Positions 1-7,826 of a DNA stretch of 64,000 nt are shown one piece after another. Below the pieces are notes generated by a model. That model worked only from the letters and a program-made list of their open reading frames with translations, had not been told where the DNA came from and ran no database searches. This DNA is from Aurantiacibacter suaedae. GTDB lineage: Bacteria > Pseudomonadota > Alphaproteobacteria > Sphingomonadales > Sphingomonadaceae. The position numbers and the translations under genes are program-made. Where the stretch lies: the NCBI RefSeq assembly GCF_005434915.1, contig NZ_SKCG01000001.1, positions 248,001 to 312,000 of the forward strand, written 5' to 3'. Each line of letters begins with the position of its first letter. The stretch's first letter is position 1.

Positions 1-91
1 CGGACAGGGTCGCCCCGGTGGCGGCTCGCGTCGTCGCCGTGGTGGCGGTGGCGGTCAGGGCGGCGGCGGAGGCCAGCGCGGCCGCGGCTAA
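1..91 (+). CDS. C-terminal tail of an upstream Gly/Arg-rich protein, partial
   Basis: Only the last 29 codons lie in the window, ending in TAA at 89-91. The translation is almost entirely Gly, Arg and Gln, with a run of four arginines flanked by glycine stretches. Such RGG-type tails are typical of DEAD-box RNA helicases and other RNA-binding proteins in this lineage, where they give non-specific RNA contact. The catalytic part is outside the window, so the family assignment is a guess. The stop is 75 bases before the glutathione reductase start. Confidence 0.5.
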   Translation, partial: GQGRPGGGSRRRRGGGGGQGGGGGQRGRG

Positions 92-166
92 GCCGCTGCG
101 CCTTCCAATTCTGCCATCTAGTCCTCATATGGCCTGCTCCGCGAGATAGCAGCATAGGGCCACATC

Positions 167-1510
167 ATGAGCGACTACGACTACGACCTTTTCGTCATCG
201 GTGCTGGGTCCGGGGGTGTGCGCGCATCGCGCATCGCCGCCAGCCACGGCGCGAAGGTCGCGGTCGCCGAAGAGCACCGGATCGGCGGGACCTGCGTCAT
301 CCGGGGCTGCGTGCCCAAGAAGATGCTCGTTTACGGCTCGATGTTCGCCGAAGAGCTGGGCCATGCCGACAAGTATGGCTGGACCATCGAAGGCGCGACA
401 TTCGACTGGAACGCGCTGCGCAGCTTCGTGATGGCCGATGTCGACCGGCTCGAAGGCCTCTACGGCAACACGCTGTCGAGCCACGAAGTCGAACTGTTCC
501 GCGAACGCGCGACGATCACCGGGCCGCACGAGGTGAAGCTGGCAAGCGGGAAGACAGTCTCCGCCGGCACGATCCTCATCGCCACCGGGGGCTGGCCCTC
601 GGTGCCCGACTTCCCCGGCAACGATCTGTGCATCACCTCGAACGAGGTGTTCCACCTTGAGCAACAGCCGAAGTCTCTGGTGGTCCAGGGCGGCGGCTAT
701 ATCGCGATGGAGTTCGCTTCGATCTTCAACGCGCTCGGCTCCGAAGTTTCGGTCATCAACCGTTCGAACAAGGTGCTGCGCGGCTACGATGTGCAGATCG
801 TCGAGCGGATGCTGCACATCGCCATGGAGCGCGGGATCGACTTCCGCATGAGCTGTGAGATCGAGAAGGTGGAGCGCGATGGCGACTGTCTGCTCGTCCA
901 CATCGGAACGGAAAATCCCATTCGCGCCGATCAGGTGCTGATCGCTACCGGACGCAAGCCCAACAGCGAGGGGCTTGGCCTAGAAAGCGTCGGGGTCGAG
1001 CTGGCCGAGAACGGCGCAATCAAGGTCGACGAATACAACCAGACAAGCTGCGAAAGCATCTATGCGGTGGGCGACGTGACCGACCGTGTACAGCTCACGC
1101 CGGTCGCGATCCGCGAAGGCCACGCCTTTGCCGACAGCCTGTTCGGCGGCAACAAGCGCACCATCGACTACGACAACATTCCCAGCGCCGTTTTCACTCA
1201 GCCGCCGCTGGCAGGCGTTGGCATGACCGAAACCGAGGCCCGCAGCCAATATGGAGGGGTGAAGGTCTACACCTCGGACTTCCGCCCGATGAAGAACCTG
1301 TTTTCAGACCATGTCGAGCGCGGCCTCTACAAGATGATCGTGGACGATACCTCGGGCAAGATCCTCGGCATCCACATGATCGGGCCGGAGTCGCCGGAAA
1401 TCCTGCAAGTCGCCGCCGTGGCGATCAAGGCGGGTCTGACGAAGCAGGCTTTCGACGACACAGTGGCGCTGCATCCCAGCATGTCGGAAGAGCTGGTGCT
1501 GCTGAAATAG
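167..1510 (+). CDS. gor: glutathione-disulfide reductase
   Basis: Cytosolic FAD flavoenzyme that reduces oxidised glutathione with NADPH. The 447 residues match the usual length of about 450. The N-terminal FAD fold has GAGSGG at residues 12-17, and the redox-active pair Cys43/Cys48 lies in GTCVIRGCVPKK. A second glycine-rich motif (GGGYIAMEF, about residue 175) opens the NADPH-binding domain. The dimerisation domain ends with the catalytic His436 in ALHPSMSEE. The Cys-x4-Cys spacing and the final HPS motif separate it from thioredoxin reductase. The related lipoamide dehydrogenase and mercuric reductase are less likely because the VIRGCVPKK loop is typical of Gor. A DUF421 gene follows 37 bases downstream on the same strand and may be co-transcribed. 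Confidence 0.93.
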   Translation: MSDYDYDLFVIGAGSGGVRASRIAASHGAKVAVAEEHRIGGTCVIRGCVPKKMLVYGSMFAEELGHADKYGWTIEGATFDWNALRSFVMADVDRLEGLYGNTLSSHEVELFRERATITGPHEVKLASGKTVSAGTILIATGGWPSVPDFPGNDLCITSNEVFHLEQQPKSLVVQGGGYIAMEFASIFNALGSEVSVINRSNKVLRGYDVQIVERMLHIAMERGIDFRMSCEIEKVERDGDCLLVHIGTENPIRADQVLIATGRKPNSEGLGLESVGVELAENGAIKVDEYNQTSCESIYAVGDVTDRVQLTPVAIREGHAFADSLFGGNKRTIDYDNIPSAVFTQPPLAGVGMTETEARSQYGGVKVYTSDFRPMKNLFSDHVERGLYKMIVDDTSGKILGIHMIGPESPEILQVAAVAIKAGLTKQAFDDTVALHPSMSEELVLLK

Positions 1511-1547
1511 CGCGGGGCCATCTCCTGCCCTGGCGCGTTGGGCCTGT

Positions 1548-2072
1548 ATGTGGTTCGATAGCTGGAAAGACATTGCGCAGATTGGGCTTACGAGTCTTTG
1601 TATCTATGCGCTGATCATCGTGGTGCTGTTGCTGGCGGGCAAACGCTCGCTGGCGAAGCTCAATGTTTTCGACTTCGTGGTCACGATTGCGCTGGGATCG
1701 ATCTTGGCCTCCACGATGATCTTGAAGGACATTTCCCTGTCCGAAGGGTTTGCCGCAATTGCCGTGCTGGTGGTTCTGCAGTTCATCGTTTCATGGCTTT
1801 CGATGCGGGTCGGGTGGTTCAAACGGCTGATCCGCTCCGACGCGCGTCTGATCTTCCGCGATGGCCGGTTCCTTGCACAGGCCATGCGCGATGAACGGGT
1901 TACGGAGGGAGAGATACTCGCCGCGATTCGCAAGAAGGGCCACGGGCGCACTGAAGATGTTGCCGCCGTCGTGTTGGAGACGGACGGTGCCCTCAGCGTA
2001 CTTGCCAACAGGCCTGCGATCGAGTGCAGTGCGCTTGGGCCGATGCTCTCGGATAGCGAGGGGAAGGAATAG
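1548..2072 (+). CDS. DUF421 (YetF-like) membrane protein
   Basis: The protein has 174 residues. The N-terminal half carries three hydrophobic segments (about residues 12-30, 40-58 and 65-82) around GKRSLAKLNVFDFVVTIALG, the hallmark of the DUF421/YetF family. The C-terminal half is a small soluble domain containing RLIFRDGRF and a segment rich in charged residues with an RKKGH motif. The biochemical role of the family is not established; Bacillus members have been linked to spore and envelope physiology. The gene ends 7 bases before the stop of the convergent aroB gene, so the two transcripts meet with almost no spacer. Confidence 0.85.
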   Translation: MWFDSWKDIAQIGLTSLCIYALIIVVLLLAGKRSLAKLNVFDFVVTIALGSILASTMILKDISLSEGFAAIAVLVVLQFIVSWLSMRVGWFKRLIRSDARLIFRDGRFLAQAMRDERVTEGEILAAIRKKGHGRTEDVAAVVLETDGALSVLANRPAIECSALGPMLSDSEGKE

Positions 2073-2078
2073 CTGCGG

Positions 2079-3197
2079 TCAGCCGCCGAGTTGTTCTGAC
2101 AGGAACGCCGCAACGTCGTCCATCGCCACGCTCTTGTCGAGATAGGCCTCGCCGATGCCCTTCAGGAGGATGAAGGGCAGGGTGCCTGCATCCATCTTCT
2201 TGTCGTGCAGCATATGAGCGGCAAGATCCTTGCCCGAACAGGTTAGTCCAAGGCCCGAAATTTCGCTGCGCAGGCCCGAGGCGGCGATGGCCTTGGCCAC
2301 ACGCGATGCGTCGCCCTCGCTAATGTTGCCGATCCGCGCGGAGTAGCGCGCCGCCAGCACCATGCCCAGCGCCACCGCCTCGCCGTGAAGCAGGGAGGAG
2401 GAAAAGCCCGTTTCCGCCTCAAGCGCGTGGCCGAAGGTGTGGCCGAGATTGAGCAAAGCGCGAGTGCCGGTGGTTTCGCGCTCGTCCTCGGCCACAATGC
2501 GGGCCTTAGCCGCCACGCTTTTCTCGACCGCGAGAGCAAGGGCAACGCGATCGCCATCGACGACCTTTGCCCCATTTGCCTCGCACCAGTCGAAGAAATT
2601 ACGGTCCCCCAGAATGCCGTACTTGATCACCTCGGCATAGCCCGCGAGCATTTCGCGGCGGGGCAGGGTGGCCAGCGCGCCGGTATCGGCCAGCACCAGA
2701 GCGGGTTGGTGGAAGGCACCGATGAGGTTCTTGCCCTGCTTCGAATTGATCGCGGTTTTCCCGCCCACCGACGAATCGACCTGCGCGAGGAGGGTGGTCG
2801 GAATTTGGATGAAACCGCAGCCACGCTTGAGCACACTGGCAGCAAACCCGGTGAGGTCTCCGATTACACCGCCGCCCAGCGCCACGATATGATCGCCGCG
2901 CTCAACACCCTTGCCGAGCAGCCACTCGACCACGCCTTCAAGGCCGGCCCAGCTCTTGGCCGCCTCGCCGGGATCGAGCACGAGGAAATGCGGCGTGTAG
3001 CCCGCCTCCATCAGCGAGACCGTTACCGTTTCGCGCCAGTGCTGCGATACGTTGGCATCGGTGATGATCGGCACGTCTTTCTTGCGCAGCAGCGTGCCGC
3101 AGTGCGCGGCAAAATCGCCCAGCAGACCTTCGCCCACACGCACGTCATAGGCGCGCCCAGCCAGTTGCACCCGAATTACTGCGCCAACGTCTGCCAT
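2079..3197 (-). CDS. aroB: 3-dehydroquinate synthase
   Basis: Second step of the shikimate pathway: converts DAHP to 3-dehydroquinate using NAD and a divalent metal. The 372 residues are of family length. The NAD-binding loop GGGVIGD is at residues 108-114, followed by the family signature around QIPTTLLAQVDSSVGGKTA. Metal ligands are recognisable as the Glu of AGYAEVIKYG and the His residues of LLNLGHTFGHALE and LLHGEAVALGM. The start overlaps the end of aroK by 22 bases on the same strand, so translation of the two shikimate enzymes is probably coupled. The aroK-aroB pair divergent from xerD is a recurrent arrangement in alphaproteobacteria. Confidence 0.95.
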   Translation of the reverse strand: MADVGAVIRVQLAGRAYDVRVGEGLLGDFAAHCGTLLRKKDVPIITDANVSQHWRETVTVSLMEAGYTPHFLVLDPGEAAKSWAGLEGVVEWLLGKGVERGDHIVALGGGVIGDLTGFAASVLKRGCGFIQIPTTLLAQVDSSVGGKTAINSKQGKNLIGAFHQPALVLADTGALATLPRREMLAGYAEVIKYGILGDRNFFDWCEANGAKVVDGDRVALALAVEKSVAAKARIVAEDERETTGTRALLNLGHTFGHALEAETGFSSSLLHGEAVALGMVLAARYSARIGNISEGDASRVAKAIAASGLRSEISGLGLTCSGKDLAAHMLHDKKMDAGTLPFILLKGIGEAYLDKSVAMDDVAAFLSEQLGG

Positions 3198-3757
3198 GTC
3201 TTCAAAGCCTCCAGAATGCGGGCGACCACCTCGCCATGCGGCCCCTTGCCGCTGGTCACCTTGATCGGCGCCCGGGCGTAGGATGGCTCGCGCTCGGCCT
3301 TCAGCCGGGCAAGGATTTCGCGCTTGTTGCCCCCTCGCAAAAGGGGGCGGTTGTCATTGCGGCTGACGCGTTCGAGCAGCGTTTCGAGATCGGCATCGAG
3401 CCAGATCGCGATCCCGCGCTCGAGAATCATGTCCGCCGTCTGCTGTTGCACGAAGGCTCCGCCTCCGGTCGCGATCACAGCATGGCGCTGATCGAGCAGC
3501 CGTTCGATCACGCGCCGCTCGCCGTCGCGGAAATAGTCTTCGCCGAACTGCTCGAAAATTTCGGGCACGCGCATCTGCGCCGCTTTCTCGATTTCGTCGT
3601 CGGCATCGTAGAAGGGCATGTCCAGCGCCGCGGCGAGCCGCCGGCCGACCGAGGACTTTCCCACGCCCATCATGCCGACCAGCACCACAGGCCGTGTAAG
3701 GCGCGCGACAAGCGCCTTTCGGCTCTCGCTATCGGGAAGGGCAGGTGGCTTGGTCAT
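3176..3757 (-). CDS. aroK: shikimate kinase
   Basis: Phosphorylates shikimate with ATP, the fifth step of the chorismate pathway. The 193-residue product has a P-loop GMMGVGKSS at residues 28-36 (Lys34), the shikimate-binding DDEIE segment, and the glycine triplet in ATGGGAFV. The frame stays open far upstream through low-complexity proline and glycine sequence antisense to the neighbouring exported protein. I place the start at the ATG at 3757 (MTKPPALPDS), which gives normal family length. The gene runs directly into aroB with a 22-base overlap. Its upstream side faces the divergent micro-protein gene across 89 bases holding two inverted repeats. Confidence 0.93.
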   Translation of the reverse strand: MTKPPALPDSESRKALVARLTRPVVLVGMMGVGKSSVGRRLAAALDMPFYDADDEIEKAAQMRVPEIFEQFGEDYFRDGERRVIERLLDQRHAVIATGGGAFVQQQTADMILERGIAIWLDADLETLLERVSRNDNRPLLRGGNKREILARLKAEREPSYARAPIKVTSGKGPHGEVVARILEALKTWQTLAQ

Positions 3758-3766
3758 TGCCGCATG

Positions 3767-3812
3767 GCCTATAGATAGGCTAACCGCTGGCGCAAGCGTG
3801 CCGACTGTCGGC
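3767..3812. promoter_or_regulatory. two inverted repeats in the aroK / micro-protein divergent region
   Basis: The first repeat is GCCTAT-AG-ATAGGC at 3767-3780, a perfect 6-base-arm palindrome 10 bases upstream of the aroK start. The second is GCCGA-CTG-TCGGC at 3800-3812. Both lie in the only spacer between two divergent transcription units, so they are candidate operator or leader structures. No factor can be named from the sequence. Confidence 0.35.
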
Positions 3813-3846
3813 GATACGGGACTGCACAAGAGTGAGACGTGGCGGA

Positions 3847-3975
3847 ATGAGTGCCCTGGTGGTGATTGCGGTGTTGGCTCTCGTCCTGGCCCTGGTGGCG
3901 TGGATAGATGGCGGCCAACAGGAAATGCGGCAAATTTCGCAGCCGGTGGACTGGCCCTCGGAGGTGACGCGATGA
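3847..3975 (+). CDS. 42-residue single-pass membrane micro-protein
   Basis: A short frame opens with ATG at 3847 after a GGCGGA purine stretch and encodes 42 residues. Residues 2-19 are an uninterrupted hydrophobic stretch (SALVVIAVLALVLALVAW), followed by a polar tail with IDGGQQEMRQ and PVDWPSEVTR. Its stop overlaps the next start as ATGA (3972-3975), the same coupling used between many genes in this window, which supports real translation. The shape is that of an inner-membrane anchor with a short exposed tail. Function is unknown; the coupling suggests it works with the exported protein that follows. I cannot exclude that it acts only as a leader peptide for that gene. Confidence 0.6.
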   Translation: MSALVVIAVLALVLALVAWIDGGQQEMRQISQPVDWPSEVTR

Positions 3976-5843
3976 AGCGTTCGGTTCTCTTGCTGGCGGG
4001 CGTGGCGCTGGCCTGCACCTCGGCCACCTTTGCTCTGGCTGCGCCCGAAGATTTGCTGCCGCCCGGCTTCGGCAACGCGCCTCCACCACCTCCGCCGCCC
4101 CCTGCGCCTACGCCGACGCCGCGTGCATCCGGAGGCAACCCCGCCCCAAGCCCGGGCCCGGCGCCGGGTGCGAGCGGAAATAGCGGTTCGAGTTCGACCC
4201 CGGTGATCCAGCCCCTGCCCGGCATTGGCGAAGAACCACCTGCCGCACGGGGAAGCAGGGTGGCCTTGCCCGATGGTTTCCCTTCGCTGGCCGAGCTGGA
4301 GGCGATGGAACCCGACGAAATCGATCAGGTCCTCGGCCTCACGCCCAAATACGATATTCCGCCCGGTGCCCGCCGCTCGATGGAGAAGGTGGGCGTGCTG
4401 TCGAGCGCGGAGGGTGGCTTCCACTCACGCAGCTTCGCCGGTCAGCCCGCTCGCTTGGTCGAGGCCGCGCTGCAGGCGGCCAAAGGCCCGATGATTTCGC
4501 GCTGGGGGCATATCCTGCTGCGGCGCGTGCTGGCGAGCAGGCTCGATGCGCCTGAGGGCATGGACCCGGCGGGTTTTGCCGCCATGCGCGCCTCTGCGCT
4601 TAACGCGATGGGCGAGGAGACGGTGGCCCGCGCGCTGGTGCAGGATGTCGATGGGTCGAACTACAACCGCGCGCTCGCCGATGCGGCGATGGAAAGCTAT
4701 CTCGCCACCGGCGACATTCTGGGCATGTGCCCGGTGGCGCGGCTTCAGCCGCTGCTGCGCGAGGATGGCGAGTGGGAGATGATCCAGGGCCTTTGCCTCG
4801 CCTACGACGGACAGGTCCGCAGTGGGGAGCGGCGCTTGCAAAAGGTGCTCGGCACCCAAATGGCCCCGACCATCGACGTGCGGCTTGCGCAGCGTTTCGC
4901 CGGGGCTGCGGGCGAAGGGCGGCGCGCCGTCAATATCGAGTGGGACGGGGTCGAAGACCTCACCCCCTGGCGCTTCGGCCTTGCCCGCGCCTTGGGGGCG
5001 GACATCCCCGAAAGCCTGCGCCGCCCTGGCCAGCAACCCGAACTCGACATTGCCGAGGTGCAGATACCTGCCAGCCCGCTGCTCGACCGTATCAAAGCCG
5101 CCAACGTCGCGGCGGAGCGCGGCATCTTTTCGGCTGCGGCGATGGTCGATCTCTATTCGCTGCTCTACGCCAGCGAGCTTTACGATGCCGGTGCCAAGGA
5201 CCCGGCGCGCCAGTTGCGCGCGGCCTATGCTGCCGCCGATGTGGCTCAACGGATCGCGGCCATGCGCAGTCTGTGGACAGCCAACCCCGGCTATGGCTCG
5301 CAGGTGCTCACCGCCTATGCCGCCGCGCGGATCGAGCCGTCCGAAGCGCTGGAAGACGATGCGGGCGAGCTGATCGCCTCGATGCTTACCGCCGGGCTCG
5401 ATCGCAACGCCATGCGCTGGAGCGGTGTGGTCGAGGATGGCTCGCTGGGCTGGGCACTGTTATCGCTGGCGCGGCCTGCGGGGAGTGCCTCGGTTTCAGC
5501 CAGCGCAGTGGAGAACTTTGCCGACGTGAGCGATCGCAAGGCCCGGTTCCTGCTGGCGGGGCTGGCGGGGCTTGGCCGTTTGAGCGACGGTGACGCGCGC
5601 AATATCGCCAGCAACCTCGGCACTTCACTCGATCGCACCGGCCCATGGCGCGCCAAGATCGAGCGGGCTGCGGCCACCGACAATGCCGCGCTGGTGGCTC
5701 TGCTTGCCGGTGTCGGGATGCAGGGCCAGACCTGGGCAGGAATGACGCCGCGACAGCTCTACACCATTGTGCGCGCGCTCGATCAGGTCGGGCTTTCTGC
5801 CGAGGCGCGCATGATCGCGGCCGAAGCGGTCGCGCGCGGCTGA
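3972..5843 (+). CDS. proline-rich exported helical protein of unknown function
   Basis: The 623-residue product starts MKRSVLLLAG with a signal peptide cleaved near residue 23 or 24. A disordered Pro/Gly/Ser linker follows (about 30-85, including a run of eight prolines). The rest is an Ala/Leu-rich, largely helical domain reminiscent of repeat or solenoid proteins, with no catalytic motif I recognise. A longer in-frame extension back to 3618 is rejected because it would remove the signal peptide and run antisense through aroK. The start overlaps the micro-protein stop (ATGA), and the stop overlaps the xer start (TGATG at 5841-5845), so three genes form one translationally coupled unit. A periplasmic scaffold or envelope role is inference only. 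Confidence 0.75.
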   Translation: MKRSVLLLAGVALACTSATFALAAPEDLLPPGFGNAPPPPPPPPAPTPTPRASGGNPAPSPGPAPGASGNSGSSSTPVIQPLPGIGEEPPAARGSRVALPDGFPSLAELEAMEPDEIDQVLGLTPKYDIPPGARRSMEKVGVLSSAEGGFHSRSFAGQPARLVEAALQAAKGPMISRWGHILLRRVLASRLDAPEGMDPAGFAAMRASALNAMGEETVARALVQDVDGSNYNRALADAAMESYLATGDILGMCPVARLQPLLREDGEWEMIQGLCLAYDGQVRSGERRLQKVLGTQMAPTIDVRLAQRFAGAAGEGRRAVNIEWDGVEDLTPWRFGLARALGADIPESLRRPGQQPELDIAEVQIPASPLLDRIKAANVAAERGIFSAAAMVDLYSLLYASELYDAGAKDPARQLRAAYAAADVAQRIAAMRSLWTANPGYGSQVLTAYAAARIEPSEALEDDAGELIASMLTAGLDRNAMRWSGVVEDGSLGWALLSLARPAGSASVSASAVENFADVSDRKARFLLAGLAGLGRLSDGDARNIASNLGTSLDRTGPWRAKIERAAATDNAALVALLAGVGMQGQTWAGMTPRQLYTIVRALDQVGLSAEARMIAAEAVARG

Positions 5844-6736
5844 TGGCGACGCGCGCTGCCTCCGGCGCGGTTGCGGCCTTCCTCGATATGCTCGCGGCGG
5901 AGCGCGGCGCGACCCGCAACACGCTTGACGCCTATGGCCGTGACTTGCGCGCAAGCGAAGAAGCGGTCGGCGATCTGTGTGCAGCCGGGCGCGAGCAACT
6001 TGCGCGACTGGCTGGACAATGGGCGCATCTGGCGCCCTCGTCGGTGGCGCGGCGGATTTCGGCGCTACGTCAGTTCTTCGCCTTCGCCGTGGACGAAGGC
6101 TGGCGCGACGATGACCCTTCGACCGCGCTGGCCCGCCCGCAAACGCGCCGACCATTGCCGAAGCTGCTTTCGCATGAGGACGTGGCCAAGCTGTTCGCCG
6201 TGCTGGAAGAGGAAGCGGCGAGCGACAGCCCGGCAGCGATTCGGATGCTGGCGCTGGTCGAATTGCTCTATGGCTCAGGCCTGCGCGCGAGCGAGCTGGT
6301 GTCACTGCCGTTATCCGCCGTGCCGCGCGATGCGCCGTTCCTGTCGCTGGTGGGTAAGGGCGGGGTGGCGCGGATGGTGCCGGTATCTAGTCGCGCGCGC
6401 AACGCCCTGTCGCGCTGGCTGGAGGTGCGCCCGCAAGGATCGAAGTATCTGTTCCCCTCGCGCAATGCCTATCTCAGCCGAATCAGGCTTTATCAGCTGA
6501 TCAAGGAGCTGGCCGCGCGGGCAGGGCTGGACGCCTCCAAGGTCAGCCCGCACGTGCTGCGCCATGCCTTTGCCACCCATCTGCTTGAAGGCGGTGCGGA
6601 CCTCAGGCTGCTGCAAACGCTGCTCGGCCATGCCGATATTTCGACCACGCAAATTTACACGCATGTCGATGCGGCGCGGCTCGTGGCTCTGGTAAACGCA
6701 CGTCATCCTCTTGCGGGCGAGGGAAGGTCGAGCTAG
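5843..6736 (+). CDS. xerD: site-specific tyrosine recombinase of the XerC/XerD type
   Basis: Resolves chromosome dimers at dif by strand exchange through a covalent 3'-phosphotyrosine. The 297 residues are the normal Xer length. The N-terminal SAM-like core-binding domain covers about residues 8-95 and the catalytic domain the rest. The full active-site set is present: Arg148 (GSGLRAS), Lys172, His237 and Arg240 (HVLRH), His263 (LLGHADIS) and Tyr272 (TQIYTHV). It overlaps the preceding gene by one base (TGATG) and lies 10 bases before accA. There are no phage genes or attachment sites nearby, so it is a housekeeping Xer and not an integrase. The choice of XerD over XerC rests on the aroK-aroB neighbourhood and is less certain than the family. 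Confidence 0.88.
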   Translation: MATRAASGAVAAFLDMLAAERGATRNTLDAYGRDLRASEEAVGDLCAAGREQLARLAGQWAHLAPSSVARRISALRQFFAFAVDEGWRDDDPSTALARPQTRRPLPKLLSHEDVAKLFAVLEEEAASDSPAAIRMLALVELLYGSGLRASELVSLPLSAVPRDAPFLSLVGKGGVARMVPVSSRARNALSRWLEVRPQGSKYLFPSRNAYLSRIRLYQLIKELAARAGLDASKVSPHVLRHAFATHLLEGGADLRLLQTLLGHADISTTQIYTHVDAARLVALVNARHPLAGEGRSS

Positions 6737-6746
6737 CGCGGCCTTT

Positions 6747-7700
6747 ATGGTAGCTTACCTCGAATTCGAAAAGCCGGTCGCAGACCTTGAAAACAAGATT
6801 GCCGAGCTGCGCGCCGCAGCGGGGGAAGACGGTGACGTCGACATCTCGCGCGAGCTGACACGGCTCGAAACGCGCAGCGCCAAGCTGTTGGCCAGCACCT
6901 ATGCCGGGCTCTCGCCATGGCAGAAGACACAGGTCGCCCGGCATCCCGGCCGTCCGCACTTCCGCGACTACGTGAGCCTCGGCTTCGATCACTTCATGCC
7001 GCTGGGCGGTGATCGTCTTTACGGTGATGACCGTGCGATCATGGCCGGTCTTGCCACCCTGCGCGGGCGCAAGGTGATGCTGATCGGGCACGAAAAGGGC
7101 AATGACACCGTCAGCCGGCTCGAACACAACTTCGGGATGGGCAAGCCCGAAGGCTATCGCAAGGCGATCCGCCTGATGGAAATGGCCGACAAGTTCGGCC
7201 TCCCCGTGGTGACGCTGGTGGATACATCGGGCGCTTTCCCCGGCATCGAGGCCGAGGAGCGCGGTCAGGCCGAAGCCATCGCCCGTTCCACCGAAGCCTG
7301 CCTCGCGCTCGGCGTGCCGATGGTGGCGGTGATCGTGGGCGAGGGCGGTTCGGGTGGTGCGGTGGCGCTGGCGAGCGCCGAGCGGGTGCTGATGTTCGAA
7401 CACGCAGTTTATTCGGTGATTTCGCCCGAAGGCTGCGCATCGATCCTGTGGCGCACGGCGGAAAAGGCCCCCGATGCGGCCGAGGCGATGAAGCTCACCG
7501 CGCAGGATCTTGCCGAGCTTGGCGTGATCGACCGGATTGTGCCCGAGCCGGTCGGCGGCGCGCAGCGCGATCCTGAGGCCGCAGTGGCCTCGCTGGCCGA
7601 TGCGATCGTCGCCGAACTCGACAGCCTTGCGAAGCTCGATGCCAACACCTTGCGCAAGCAGCGCGAGGAACGCTTCCTCGCCATCGGCCGGAACCTCTGA
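6747..7700 (+). CDS. accA: acetyl-CoA carboxylase carboxyltransferase subunit alpha
   Basis: Subunit of the carboxyltransferase half of acetyl-CoA carboxylase, which moves CO2 from carboxybiotin to acetyl-CoA to make malonyl-CoA for fatty-acid synthesis. The start MVAYLEFEKPV at 6747 gives 317 residues, the family norm; an in-frame extension to 6711 overlaps xer and is not needed. The N-terminal coiled helix (EKPVADLENKIAELR) is typical of AccA. The crotonase-like core includes YGDDRAIMAGLA, VDTSGAFPGIEAEERGQ and the oxyanion region GEGGSGGAVALA. Partners AccB, AccC and AccD are not in the window, as is usual for alphaproteobacteria, where they are dispersed. Confidence 0.95.
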   Translation: MVAYLEFEKPVADLENKIAELRAAAGEDGDVDISRELTRLETRSAKLLASTYAGLSPWQKTQVARHPGRPHFRDYVSLGFDHFMPLGGDRLYGDDRAIMAGLATLRGRKVMLIGHEKGNDTVSRLEHNFGMGKPEGYRKAIRLMEMADKFGLPVVTLVDTSGAFPGIEAEERGQAEAIARSTEACLALGVPMVAVIVGEGGSGGAVALASAERVLMFEHAVYSVISPEGCASILWRTAEKAPDAAEAMKLTAQDLAELGVIDRIVPEPVGGAQRDPEAAVASLADAIVAELDSLAKLDANTLRKQREERFLAIGRNL

Positions 7701-7725
7701 GACGCTAGGCTGTTTGGCTTAGGAC

Positions 7726-7759
7726 GCTTGCTAAGCTGCGAATAGCAGCACCGGCAAGC
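7726..7759. repeat. nested inverted repeat downstream of accA
   Basis: An outer pair GCTTGC/GCAAGC (7726-7731 with 7754-7759) encloses an inner pair GCTGC/GCAGC (7735-7739 with 7745-7749). It lies 25 bases after the accA stop. It lacks a T-run, so it is at best a Rho-assisted or RNA-stabilising 3' structure. Confidence 0.35.
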
Positions 7760-7811
7760 CGTCATCAGGTAGGGATCTGGCAAGAGCGACGCGTGCTTCC
7801 TCTTGTCCCAT

Positions 7812-7817
7812 GAGGAG
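7812..7817 (+). promoter_or_regulatory. ribosome binding site fixing the M48 protease start
   Basis: GAGGAG lies 9 bases before the ATG at 7827. It sits inside the longer in-frame extension that would begin at 7803. This decides the start in favour of the ATG that yields a clean lipoprotein signal peptide. Confidence 0.7.
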
Positions 7818-7826
7818 CATCGTCAC

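Noticed and set aside
3618-3971. Extended N-terminus of the proline-rich exported protein
   Set aside because: The extension is antisense to aroK, lacks a ribosome site and would destroy the signal peptide; the ATGA-coupled start at 3972 is far better.
5843-6736. Integrase of a genomic island
   Set aside because: Length, motif set and aroK/aroB neighbourhood match housekeeping Xer, and no mobile-element genes or direct repeats flank it.
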